Below are positions 41,245 to 48,581 of a stretch of 64,000 nucleotides of DNA, piece by piece. How positions within the stretch are numbered: position 1 is the first letter of the stretch; each line of letters opens with the position of its first letter. Source of the DNA: a virus. The stretch covers positions 21,061 to 85,060 of the IMG/VR virus record IMGVR_UViG_3300033148_000573; one strand, given 5' to 3'. The translations under genes and the position numbers were made by a program. The notes under the pieces are model-generated. The model searched no databases and was not told the DNA's origin. It worked only from the letters and a program-made list of their open reading frames with translations.

Positions 41245-42183
41245 TTAGCAAGTTGGGCATGAACTAGATGATGTAGTAGGCGCAGCTACTACTTGTGGAT
41301 TAGCTGGTGCATAACTTAAAAACATATTATAATAATTATGATATTGTGCTCTTCTATTCATATTCCACACTTTTCTCATTTCTTGGAAGTTTGGTGTATT
41401 AACAAATCCTAATGCATTATTTCTTGCACCTCTTAATCTGCCTTCTACAAGTTGCAACTGCTGAGATACATTTTCACCATTCCAAACCATATTTTCTAAT
41501 ATTCTTTGTTTTATTGCATACTCATAATATTCATTGCAATAGGGTTGATCTAAAACTAATAAATCTCCCTCTGCATTTTCCATAGCACCTTGATAACTTA
41601 AATACACTTTCCCTGTTGTAAAAGTAGTTACCAAAAACCCATCTTTTATTTCTGCTATATCTAATGCTTGTGCACCTAAACTTGGACAATAACAAACTTT
41701 ATCATTTACATCTTTTATTCTTAATTCAGTCCATGTTGTAAAACTTCTGAATTGTCCACCACCAATTCTTTGTACTAGTTGATATTCATTCTTATTATCA
41801 CATGTTTTAACTACACATACATCTTTACATGTATCACTGTCTTTACATGGTTCAGCATCATTAGGTGCTGGGACATAGGGTACATCATTAAAGGTTTCAA
41901 CGTGAGTACCAGATGGCATAGAGTTATTTACAGTATATTCCCCACATCTAAATGCATAATTTAAATATTGAAAATCAAAAGGTAATTGACCTCTTCCATG
42001 TTCTATATCTATAATAACTTCTTTAGTTCTATGAATGCGTAAACCTAAATCATAATTAACTCTTTGTGCAACTTTAATTAGTTGAGCAGGTTCTATCATT
42101 CCTTCTAACGCATACGTAGAAAAATCAATAGATACGTCTTCCATCAATTGACTAAATGTTCTATATTTTTGTGATACCCCCAT
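41245..42183 (-). CDS. 312-aa conserved structural protein (tail ring/adaptor type)
   Basis: It starts MGVSQKYRTFSQLMEDV. The motifs SQLMEDVSIDFSTY, GMIEPAQLIKVAQRVNYDLGL and IHRTKEVIIDIEHG recall a family next to tail genes in environmental crAss-like phages. Residues near 118-130 hold a short Cys cluster (CKDSDTCKDVC, then TC), probably an insertion. The C-terminal part is helical and ends SSSCPTC. It lies between the 224-aa protein and the 2095-aa tail protein with spacers of about 10-15 bp, so it is probably a component of the portal-tail connection. That role is inferred from position; no fold assignment was possible by eye. Confidence 0.7.
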   Translation of the reverse strand: MGVSQKYRTFSQLMEDVSIDFSTYALEGMIEPAQLIKVAQRVNYDLGLRIHRTKEVIIDIEHGRGQLPFDFQYLNYAFRCGEYTVNNSMPSGTHVETFNDVPYVPAPNDAEPCKDSDTCKDVCVVKTCDNKNEYQLVQRIGGGQFRSFTTWTELRIKDVNDKVCYCPSLGAQALDIAEIKDGFLVTTFTTGKVYLSYQGAMENAEGDLLVLDQPYCNEYYEYAIKQRILENMVWNGENVSQQLQLVEGRLRGARNNALGFVNTPNFQEMRKVWNMNRRAQYHNYYNMFLSYAPANPQVVAAPTTSSSSCPTC

Positions 42184-42194
42184 TATTATAATTT

Positions 42195-42869
42195 TTAAGT
42201 TCTTGCTAGATTGCGTTTATTATCTGAGTCTTCAGATGGTATTTTTAATGTACCTGACATAGTAGCAATAACTTGACTTTCTATTTCTGCAAACAATGCT
42301 TCTGGTATATATATTTCTTGTTCATATCTTGGAGTACAATCATCTTCAGTATCACAATTCCATTTTGTAATATCTGAATCAAATACACCTTCTACTTTTA
42401 TTGCATCCCACTCAATGTTTGGACAATAAATATATCCATCTAACCACCAAAAGTATTTTGTCTTATTATATTTAAATGAAGTTGATTTTGTTAATGAAGT
42501 ATATGTACCCGGTTGAGTTCCTTGTAATTCTTGTGATCCATCTATTGAACTAATAGTACGGATTAGTGGACCCCAATAGCCTTCAAACATTGACGGCAAT
42601 CTCACCTTTGTACGTTTTATTGTACATCCACTTTGTATACCAGCACAATGTGCTTCTACTTTATCTACATCTATTAATTCTACATATGGTAATGTTTTCC
42701 ATACTGAATTAAACTTTAATAACTTATTAGCATAGTCTTGTCTTCTCATTAAAAACTGAGCATATTTTTCTATTAAGCTGTATATATATCTATCAGTAAC
42801 AAAGGCATCTTGAACTCCTGCTTTTACTTGACCTCTTATTCTAGATATTGTTTCTGCTATTGTTGACAT
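42195..42869 (-). CDS. 224-aa conserved structural protein (tail ring/adaptor type)
   Basis: It begins MSTIAETISRIRGQVKAG. An N-terminal helical part (about 1-60, TDRYIYSLIEKYAQFLMRR) is followed by a beta-rich part with FEGYWGPLIRTISS and KYFWWLDGYIYCPN. This layout recalls proteins just upstream of the tail hub in crAss-like phages that build the ring below the portal. Cys occur in pairs near the end (WNCDTEDDCTPR). The gene sits five bases after the 188-aa gene and 11 bp before the 312-aa gene, in the same transcript. The ring role is inference. Confidence 0.7.
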   Translation of the reverse strand: MSTIAETISRIRGQVKAGVQDAFVTDRYIYSLIEKYAQFLMRRQDYANKLLKFNSVWKTLPYVELIDVDKVEAHCAGIQSGCTIKRTKVRLPSMFEGYWGPLIRTISSIDGSQELQGTQPGTYTSLTKSTSFKYNKTKYFWWLDGYIYCPNIEWDAIKVEGVFDSDITKWNCDTEDDCTPRYEQEIYIPEALFAEIESQVIATMSGTLKIPSEDSDNKRNLART

Positions 42870-42874
42870 GTCTT

Positions 42875-43441
42875 TTATTTTTCAAATTCATTATAATACT
42901 TTAATGCTTTGTTGGTTTCTTCTGGGTTTTCATCATAAAGATGAGCCACCTTATATTTATTTTTCATTACTACATATTTGGTCCAGTTGGTAGGGTAAGT
43001 TTTTGCAACAGATCTTTTAAAATCTCTACATGCTACAAATCTCCACAACTCTCTATTTTTAAATCTATATTTAGTTGAGTAATTTGTATAAAATATTTTA
43101 CCTAAATTTCCATCTGTTTCCCAATTTTTATTTTGTAATACTTTACCATATTGATTAGATAATGCATAGTTCGTGTTTACTGATTTTGAAGAAGGGCATG
43201 TACCTATAAATAAATACCCTAATGAATCAGGTAATTCTACACCATCTCTATTCTCTACTACAGCATTCCAAAGTCTAACATTGTATATCTTTATTATCTT
43301 TTTTAATTTAACGTTATCTATGTCTGAGTATAAAGGTTTTTTATCTTTAAACTCTTTGATTGTTTCTTCATTTAATAACCCCATTCTTTTCTCTCTATAT
43401 CTAGGAGCTTTTAAATCAGGTTTTTTGAAATTGTTGATCAT
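42875..43441 (-). CDS. 188-aa conserved phage structural-cluster protein
   Basis: It starts MINNFKKPDLKAPRYREKRM. It is a basic protein with the motifs DSLGYLFIGTCPSSK, WRFVACRDFKRS and YPTNWTKYVVMKNKY. I recall a similar small protein in the tail cluster of crAss-like phages, but I cannot name a function. It is the first gene after a strong terminator (43462-43500), so it probably opens the transcript that continues through the 224-, 312-, 2095- and 2027-aa genes. The spacer before it (TTTTGTAAATTATAAATAT on the minus strand) resembles the promoter candidate upstream of the 748-aa gene. Confidence 0.7.
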   Translation of the reverse strand: MINNFKKPDLKAPRYREKRMGLLNEETIKEFKDKKPLYSDIDNVKLKKIIKIYNVRLWNAVVENRDGVELPDSLGYLFIGTCPSSKSVNTNYALSNQYGKVLQNKNWETDGNLGKIFYTNYSTKYRFKNRELWRFVACRDFKRSVAKTYPTNWTKYVVMKNKYKVAHLYDENPEETNKALKYYNEFEK

Positions 43442-43461
43442 ACAGTTATATTTATAATTTA

Positions 43462-43500
43462 CAAAAAAAACCTCACTTAATGAAATTAAAAGTGAGGTCT
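43462..43500 (-). terminator. Intrinsic terminator after phosphoesterase gene
   Basis: On the minus strand CCTCACTT pairs with AAGTGAGG, an 8-bp stem around an AT-rich loop, followed by eight T. It sits immediately after the stop codon of the phosphoesterase gene. Confidence 0.87.
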
Positions 43501-44724
43501 TTACAAAGCTTGATAGGTTAATTCACATATATTACCCATTGTTGGGTGTTGTAATTCTAATTTACCAGATCTTCTATTACCCACATATTTGTTACTATAA
43601 TGATAATAATCTGTCTTACCTAAGCTGGGCAAAGTCTTTTCAATAAAACCCGCTGTTTCATTAGATGTCATATATTCTACTTTCCTATCTGTATGTATAT
43701 GACCTTTAAATAATGTTCTGTTAGTTGTAGCTCCCCATTCTTTTGGATACTCTGAGGCATATATCAATGGATTATTTTTACTTCTTTTATCTCCATGCTC
43801 AAAAGCATTAAAGTTGCTGTGCCATACATGAACTTTTCTTTCTTCATATTTAGTATCCCATGTAATTTCATCACTAATAATAGATTTAGACAACGCATGC
43901 ACTAAATGAAAAGAAGAAAGTCTATCATGATTTCCAGGTACATATACAATAACCAATTCTTTACAATAAGATTTAATATAATTTATAGCCCAATGCATTG
44001 CATCAAATGCTTGCATATAAGCCTCTGTAGCACTCATACAATTATCTAAAGGGGTACCACTAGTAGTAGTCCCAGAAAACGTATCCATGTTGATTAAATC
44101 ACCTCCTACAACAAAGTACATTCTTTCTATATAATTAACTGGAGCTGCTTTTTGTATTAAGTATGTTATTGTATCTTCAAAATCTTTATCTATAGTATCA
44201 TTACCTTCTTTTCCAAAATGAATATCTTGTAATGATATCACACCACAGACAGGATCATCTGATACAATATTTTTAAGATTTACTTTAGGAAGTTTGTAAG
44301 TTTTAGGTTCCCAGTTTTCCAATAACTCTTTAAAAAGTTTTTCTTCTGGGTTTTTAATTTGAGATACTAATGCTGACACTCTCCAGTGATCACCCATTTG
44401 TTTGTTCCAATACTGAGATAATTTCCATTTATCAGTATCTATTTTTAATAGCTCAATTATTTCTTCTGCACTTTTAGGTTCATGATCAAAAGTTCCTGAT
44501 ATCTTACCTTCTCCCTTTTCTAAATCAATAGCTTCTACTACTTGAGCATTTTCTGCTGCCTTACTAAAAAATATTGATTTCTTTTTTTTATTCTTTCTTT
44601 CAGCTAACAATTCATTTTTAATCTTCCGGTATTTTTCTTCACTGATACCTAATCTTGCACTACTGATAGAAGGATGTTTTTTCCACTTTAATGATTCTAA
44701 TACTCTTTGTTTTAAATTGTCCAT
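43501..44724 (-). CDS. Calcineurin-like metallophosphoesterase with basic N-terminus
   Basis: The metallophosphoesterase signature is complete in order: DIH (Asp167, His169), GGDLINMD, GNHD (264-267), a His in HGDKRS, and GHIH (341-344). These are the two-metal ligands of the calcineurin-like/Mre11-SbcD superfamily. The N-terminal ~60 residues (QRVLESLKWKKHPSISSARLGISEEKYRKIKNEL, split here from a longer run) look like a small helix-turn-helix followed by a Lys-rich linker. I chose the ATG at 44724 (MDNLKQ, 407 aa). An in-frame ATG at 44823 would place the start upstream of an intrinsic terminator and translate through it (MVVCWF...). The gene is a one-gene unit between two terminators, inside the late cluster. 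It could be a nuclease or phosphatase; substrate unknown. Confidence 0.87.
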   Translation of the reverse strand: MDNLKQRVLESLKWKKHPSISSARLGISEEKYRKIKNELLAERKNKKKKSIFFSKAAENAQVVEAIDLEKGEGKISGTFDHEPKSAEEIIELLKIDTDKWKLSQYWNKQMGDHWRVSALVSQIKNPEEKLFKELLENWEPKTYKLPKVNLKNIVSDDPVCGVISLQDIHFGKEGNDTIDKDFEDTITYLIQKAAPVNYIERMYFVVGGDLINMDTFSGTTTSGTPLDNCMSATEAYMQAFDAMHWAINYIKSYCKELVIVYVPGNHDRLSSFHLVHALSKSIISDEITWDTKYEERKVHVWHSNFNAFEHGDKRSKNNPLIYASEYPKEWGATTNRTLFKGHIHTDRKVEYMTSNETAGFIEKTLPSLGKTDYYHYSNKYVGNRRSGKLELQHPTMGNICELTYQAL

Positions 44725-44754
44725 AAAAATTTTTTTGATTATTGTAAAGATATG

Positions 44755-44788
44755 AAAAAAAAAGAGACTGGAATAAATCCAGCCTCTT
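44755..44788 (-). terminator. Intrinsic terminator before phosphoesterase gene
   Basis: On the minus strand GAGGCTGGA pairs with TCCAGTCTC (one G-U) around TTTAT, followed by nine T. It argues against a phosphoesterase start at 44823. A TATCTTTA element (one base off the -7 consensus) lies just downstream of it and may start the phosphoesterase transcript. Confidence 0.87.
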
Positions 44789-44835
44789 CCAACGTTTGTA
44801 GTAGAAAACCAACAAACCACCACTTGTTGTTTTTT

Positions 44836-45396
44836 TTATGCTGACAGGGTAGAAATAAGTATTTCAATTGGTTTACATCCTGTGTTACCAGCATCTACAA
44901 CTTTAACTTTATATGCTGTACTAGCAGTTAAATTTGTTATAGTAAAATTATTTACTGTAGGAACAATAGGTCCTAATGGATTAGCTAATGTCCATCCTAC
45001 AGGTGTTATTTGTTCATCAATATATACATTTAAACCAGTACTGTTACTCCATATACCATCCCATATAACTGAAATAGTACTACTTGTTACTGTACCTGCA
45101 TAAACATTGTATGGATCATGTTGTACATCATTTGAAGTACATGTTCCAAGGCCATTAGATAAAATCATAGAAAACTTTTGTATGATAGAATCTAATCTTT
45201 CACCAGAGGTTATAACTATTCGTTCACCAGCTTCACCTATTTGAAAAGATGTACCACAATAGCTTACACATGAAGCACACTGCACATCATCACATCTTTC
45301 ACTACCTGTACTACAATCAGTATAGGTACATGCGTTAGTTATTGCTGTGTCAGCACAACTACATTTTTGACTACATTTTGTACAATTACATGCCAT
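44836..45396 (-). CDS. 186-aa Cys-rich plus Fn3-like virion protein
   Basis: Residues 1-48 contain 11 Cys in a CxC-x2-C-x3-CxC pattern, then CxxxxC, CxxC and C. After a helical linker (GERLDSIIQKFSMILSNG), residues ~95-185 form a fibronectin-III-like repeat (TVTSSTISVIWDG ... ITNLTASTAYKVKVV). The layout suggests a small exposed decoration or fibre-tip protein, stabilised by disulfides or metal. It follows the 748-aa vWA/Fn3 protein by 26 bp and ends just before an intrinsic terminator, so the two are probably co-expressed. No match to a named family could be made by eye beyond the Fn3-type fold. Confidence 0.68.
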   Translation of the reverse strand: MACNCTKCSQKCSCADTAITNACTYTDCSTGSERCDDVQCASCVSYCGTSFQIGEAGERIVITSGERLDSIIQKFSMILSNGLGTCTSNDVQHDPYNVYAGTVTSSTISVIWDGIWSNSTGLNVYIDEQITPVGWTLANPLGPIVPTVNNFTITNLTASTAYKVKVVDAGNTGCKPIEILISTLSA

Positions 45397-45422
45397 TGTT
45401 TATTTTTTTATTTTTAATTATT

Positions 45423-47669
45423 TTAAGTTAGAGGTGTTGATCCACCACATCCAGCTACTATTTCACTTGATATTGTTGTTGGGTTAGGGTCAGAGTTATA
45501 TGAACCATTTGTTCCTGTTGCTAACTCTCTCCATGGATAAATAGTTTGACCTAAATCATCTATCCATACTCTATTTACACCAGCACCACAAACAAACACT
45601 TTAATTCCTTGTACACTACATGTAGTTATAAGATTTTGAATTCTAGCCCAAGATTGATTGTTCATTACATCTTCATCTCCACCTGGTAATTGATCTGTTA
45701 TTGCTATAACATATTTTGCTACACTAGATCTAAATGATCCTGTAAATGCTAAACTACTCACAATATTTTGAATAGCTATATCCATAGGTTCTGCAACACC
45801 ATTTCCTGCACCTAAATTCACACATGTTCCATCAACTCCTTTGTTTAATTTTGCAATTTGAGTTTGGAATGTTGAACCATTATTATTTTGGAACATTTCC
45901 CAAGCAGTATATACTTGATATGCTCCTGTTGGTCCTTGTTGAATTGATTTTTGTGATGCTGGTAAAGCTATGTAATCTGCACAATCTTTATAAGTAGGTT
46001 CACCACCTACATTAGATGCTGAATATTCATCTACTGTAGTTAAACTAATTCTATAGTTATTTGAACCAGATGATGTATCAATTGTATTTACTAAACCTGC
46101 AGCACCTGATTTAACTGTATCTATTACACCTCCCATTGATGATGTGTAATCAATAACAAATGCTACATCCATACCATTACTACATGGAGCGTCTCCATCT
46201 AATGTATTAAATGTTACAGTTGATAATGGACATAAATTTGTTGCACCAGCAAAGTTTACAGTAACTTGAACTTGATATGATGTGCTAGGTATTAACCCTG
46301 TAAATACAGCTGATACTGTAGGGCCAGGATTATTAACAGTTTGAGTTGCTGCTACAACACCCGTAGATGCATTAATTACATTAACTATATATGAGGCTGT
46401 AGTTCCTAAATTATTTGCAAAAGATACTGTCACACCGTCTTCTGTTATTGGATTAATTTGAAGTGATGGACAAGGAACAACACCGTTTAGTACACTTGAT
46501 AATACAGTTTCACATGTATCTGTTCCATTACTTACATTAAATTGAACACTGACATTTAAATCATTTGCAGTATTTAATCCAGCAGTATCAAATAATACTC
46601 CTGAAGTTGATTGTTCTACTTGAACGCTAAATATTTGATTAAGTGATACACCATTAATATCTGTTACAATAATTTTACTAAATCCAGTCACATCAGCAAA
46701 TCCTGTTGGTATTGTAGATCCTTGGAAATTAAAATTAATTCCTGTTACTAAACCTTGTGAATCAGTTACAACTTGTGCTACATAATCAAATATAACTGAA
46801 TCACATCCTGATGGACAACAGTTAGTTTGTATGTTACCTATAGCAGTATACAAATCATCTATTACAATCCAAGCATTTTGAACTGATTCTGCTAGTGTAC
46901 TTGCAGAATTATTCCATCCTGTTTTAGATCCATAAGATACAGATGATGAGGTTCTAGTTAATGATGAACCTGTTATTACTGATTGTGAAATTGCAGAATT
47001 AATAGCAGATGGAAAACCAACTGCGTTTCTTAATGAACAAAATGCAGTTTCTAATGCTAAAACAACTACTGAAACATTAGTTAATGTACCTACATTACTT
47101 ACACATGATGGTACAATTTGAGCTTCTACTACACCTCCTGAACAAGGTAAAACACATGCTTCTAATACATCTATTCTTGTATTAAGACTTGATAATGTAG
47201 AATTAATAGTATTAATACTTGCTAAATTATCACATACTTGATTTGCTATTAATGTAGCAAATTGATCTAAAGGAAGTTGAGTTACTGGGTTACCGCTTTT
47301 ATCATCATACTGCATACATGCAGGTAATGTCATTATAGGAAGAGAACTAGATTTTTCATTTCCACCACCACCACTATATGCATTTAAACATATTTGATTA
47401 ACCATTGCTTGTAATACTGGTACAAGCTCAGTTGGTGTTGCTCCTTTAACATTTAAACATGTAATATCTAATCCTTCTAAATTAGGATTAGCATCTACAC
47501 CACTTTCTAAAAGATCACATACTTTAGTTGCAAGCTTAAATACAACTTCACTAATTGAGTCACCGTTACATAGGTCTATACATGAAATATCTGGCCCTTG
47601 CCATATTACACAATTAGAAGATATATTATCACATCCATTTGTGGAGCCGCTTGAATTTGTTGGGATCAT
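45423..47669 (-). CDS. 748-aa virion surface protein with Fn3-like and von Willebrand A domains
   Basis: It starts MIPTNSSGSTNGC. The N-terminal part has the motif NCVIWQGPDISCIDLCNGDSI, which I recall from aquatic phage structural proteins, and regularly spaced Cys. A Fn3-like domain lies at about 398-490 (TVSFANNLGTTASYIVNV, GLIPSTSYQVQV). A vWA domain fills about 495-745, with the MIDAS-like DYTSS at 507-511 (Thr in place of the first Ser) and a later TDQLPGGDED. vWA domains bind proteins or glycans through a bound metal, so this looks like a host-attachment protein. It is the second vWA protein in the window. The 128-bp spacer upstream holds a 16-bp inverted repeat and a TGTATATT promoter candidate. 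Confidence 0.77.
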   Translation of the reverse strand: MIPTNSSGSTNGCDNISSNCVIWQGPDISCIDLCNGDSISEVVFKLATKVCDLLESGVDANPNLEGLDITCLNVKGATPTELVPVLQAMVNQICLNAYSGGGGNEKSSSLPIMTLPACMQYDDKSGNPVTQLPLDQFATLIANQVCDNLASINTINSTLSSLNTRIDVLEACVLPCSGGVVEAQIVPSCVSNVGTLTNVSVVVLALETAFCSLRNAVGFPSAINSAISQSVITGSSLTRTSSSVSYGSKTGWNNSASTLAESVQNAWIVIDDLYTAIGNIQTNCCPSGCDSVIFDYVAQVVTDSQGLVTGINFNFQGSTIPTGFADVTGFSKIIVTDINGVSLNQIFSVQVEQSTSGVLFDTAGLNTANDLNVSVQFNVSNGTDTCETVLSSVLNGVVPCPSLQINPITEDGVTVSFANNLGTTASYIVNVINASTGVVAATQTVNNPGPTVSAVFTGLIPSTSYQVQVTVNFAGATNLCPLSTVTFNTLDGDAPCSNGMDVAFVIDYTSSMGGVIDTVKSGAAGLVNTIDTSSGSNNYRISLTTVDEYSASNVGGEPTYKDCADYIALPASQKSIQQGPTGAYQVYTAWEMFQNNNGSTFQTQIAKLNKGVDGTCVNLGAGNGVAEPMDIAIQNIVSSLAFTGSFRSSVAKYVIAITDQLPGGDEDVMNNQSWARIQNLITTCSVQGIKVFVCGAGVNRVWIDDLGQTIYPWRELATGTNGSYNSDPNPTTISSEIVAGCGGSTPLT

Positions 47670-47706
47670 AAATGTTTTATTTTACTATAATGTACTGCTC
47701 TGTTGT

Positions 47707-47733
47707 AAACTATACATTTATAATATACAAAAT
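47707..47733 (-). promoter_or_regulatory. Candidate late promoter upstream of 748-aa gene (TGTATATT element)
   Basis: The minus strand reads TTTTGTATATTATAAATG then TATAGTTT, matching the element before the 191-aa and 401-aa genes. It overlaps the end of the 16-bp inverted repeat. Confidence 0.45.
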
Positions 47734-47776
47734 TTTTTAAAACCAAACAAGTTAATGCCAGTTTTAAAAAATTTTG
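47728..47776. repeat. Perfect 16-bp inverted repeat with 17-nt loop
   Basis: The arms CAAAATTTTTTAAAAC (47728-47743) and GTTTTAAAAAATTTTG (47761-47776) are exact reverse complements around 17 bases, in the spacer between the 86-aa and 748-aa genes. It may act as an AT-rich terminator for the fibre transcript. Its last bases run into the promoter candidate. Confidence 0.8.
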
Positions 47777-47798
47777 CAAACAGTTATGAAAGGAGGTA

Positions 47799-48059
47799 TT
47801 AAGCTTTCTTTAATGGCTCTTCTTCTGCTTCTATCTCAGAAATAGTTCCGTCTTCTAAACTTATATTAACTGAACCATATTTTTCTTCTAATGATTGACT
47901 TACTGCTTTCCATTGTACTTGCAGTTCAGCATGTGAAGATACTAGTTGATTTTTAACTAACTCAGCATTTCCAATATTCATTAGTAATGCATTTATTTGT
48001 TGTTGAAGTTCTTTAACTTCAGTCAATTCCTTTTTAGAAATCTTTTTTGATTTTGCCAT
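47799..48059 (-). CDS. 86-aa small coiled-coil protein
   Basis: It starts MAKSKKISKKELTEV. It is a Lys-rich N-terminus followed by a coiled-coil-like helix (residues ~12-60, LQQQINALLMNIGNAEL ... LEEKYG) and a short acidic tail (EIEAEEEPLKK). The shape is prefoldin-like, and I recall similar short proteins beside fibre genes in Bacteroidota phages, possibly as assembly factors. A TATCTTTG element 33 bases upstream of the start fits the Bacteroidota -7 consensus. Function is unknown. Confidence 0.65.
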   Translation of the reverse strand: MAKSKKISKKELTEVKELQQQINALLMNIGNAELVKNQLVSSHAELQVQWKAVSQSLEEKYGSVNISLEDGTISEIEAEEEPLKKA

Positions 48060-48091
48060 TATAATTGGTTTTTAAAAATTTGTATACTCTT

Positions 48092-48099
48092 CAAAGATA
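48092..48099 (-). promoter_or_regulatory. TATCTTTG, Bacteroidota -7 consensus upstream of 86-aa gene
   Basis: The minus strand matches TAnnTTTG exactly, 33 bases before the start codon, in a 55-bp spacer. A clear -33 TTTG is not seen (TTTA is near the expected spacing). Confidence 0.4.
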
Positions 48100-48114
48100 A
48101 TAATATTTTTTAAA

Positions 48115-48564
48115 CTACCAAGGCAGATCAACAACTAAATTTGTATCAGGTAATAGATCTTTCTTAATTATATTCTGCATTCCTGTTATATAATCATCCC
48201 GTAAATACTTTACTAAAAATGTTTTTACATCATTTTTAGATAATGATTTATAATCTCGTTCTGCTACAACTCCTTCATCAGTATCTTTTACAATGTATGA
48301 TCCGTGTACAGTAACACTCTTTTTTTCATATGTTGATTTTAATGACTTGGGTATTACTAATGAACCTGTATAAGTAAATACTATCTCCTTTATTAAAGAA
48401 TTGCCATCTGTAACTAAAGACTCAATATCAAAATAAAATCTTTGAGATAAGTGCTCTTTAACTACAGGTGCCTCTACTTTTTTAATAGTCTTCTTTTTTA
48501 CTACTTTTTTCTTAGTGGGTTTTTTAATTACTTTTTTGCTTGATGTTTTTTTCTTTTTTGCCAT
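48115..48564 (-). CDS. 149-aa protein with strongly Lys-rich N-terminus
   Basis: Residues 1-35 are almost all Lys, Val, Ser and Thr (repeated KKxxKK), a histone-H1-like tail likely to bind DNA or RNA non-specifically or to stay disordered. Residues ~40-149 look like a small alpha/beta domain (QRFYFDIESLVTDGNS, TYTGSLVIPKS, FLVKYLRDDYI). It lies 17 bp after the collagen fibre gene and 55 bp before the 86-aa gene. No family is recognised. It may be a virion DNA-associated protein or an assembly factor; both are inference. Confidence 0.65.
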   Translation of the reverse strand: MAKKKKTSSKKVIKKPTKKKVVKKKTIKKVEAPVVKEHLSQRFYFDIESLVTDGNSLIKEIVFTYTGSLVIPKSLKSTYEKKSVTVHGSYIVKDTDEGVVAERDYKSLSKNDVKTFLVKYLRDDYITGMQNIIKKDLLPDTNLVVDLPW

Positions 48565-48581
48565 AATAGTTAGTTTAAATA

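Noticed and set aside
44725-44823. 33-codon upstream extension of the phosphoesterase
   Set aside because: It would translate through an intrinsic terminator and encodes an unrelated hydrophobic stretch; the start at 44724 follows the A/T-rich leader typical here.
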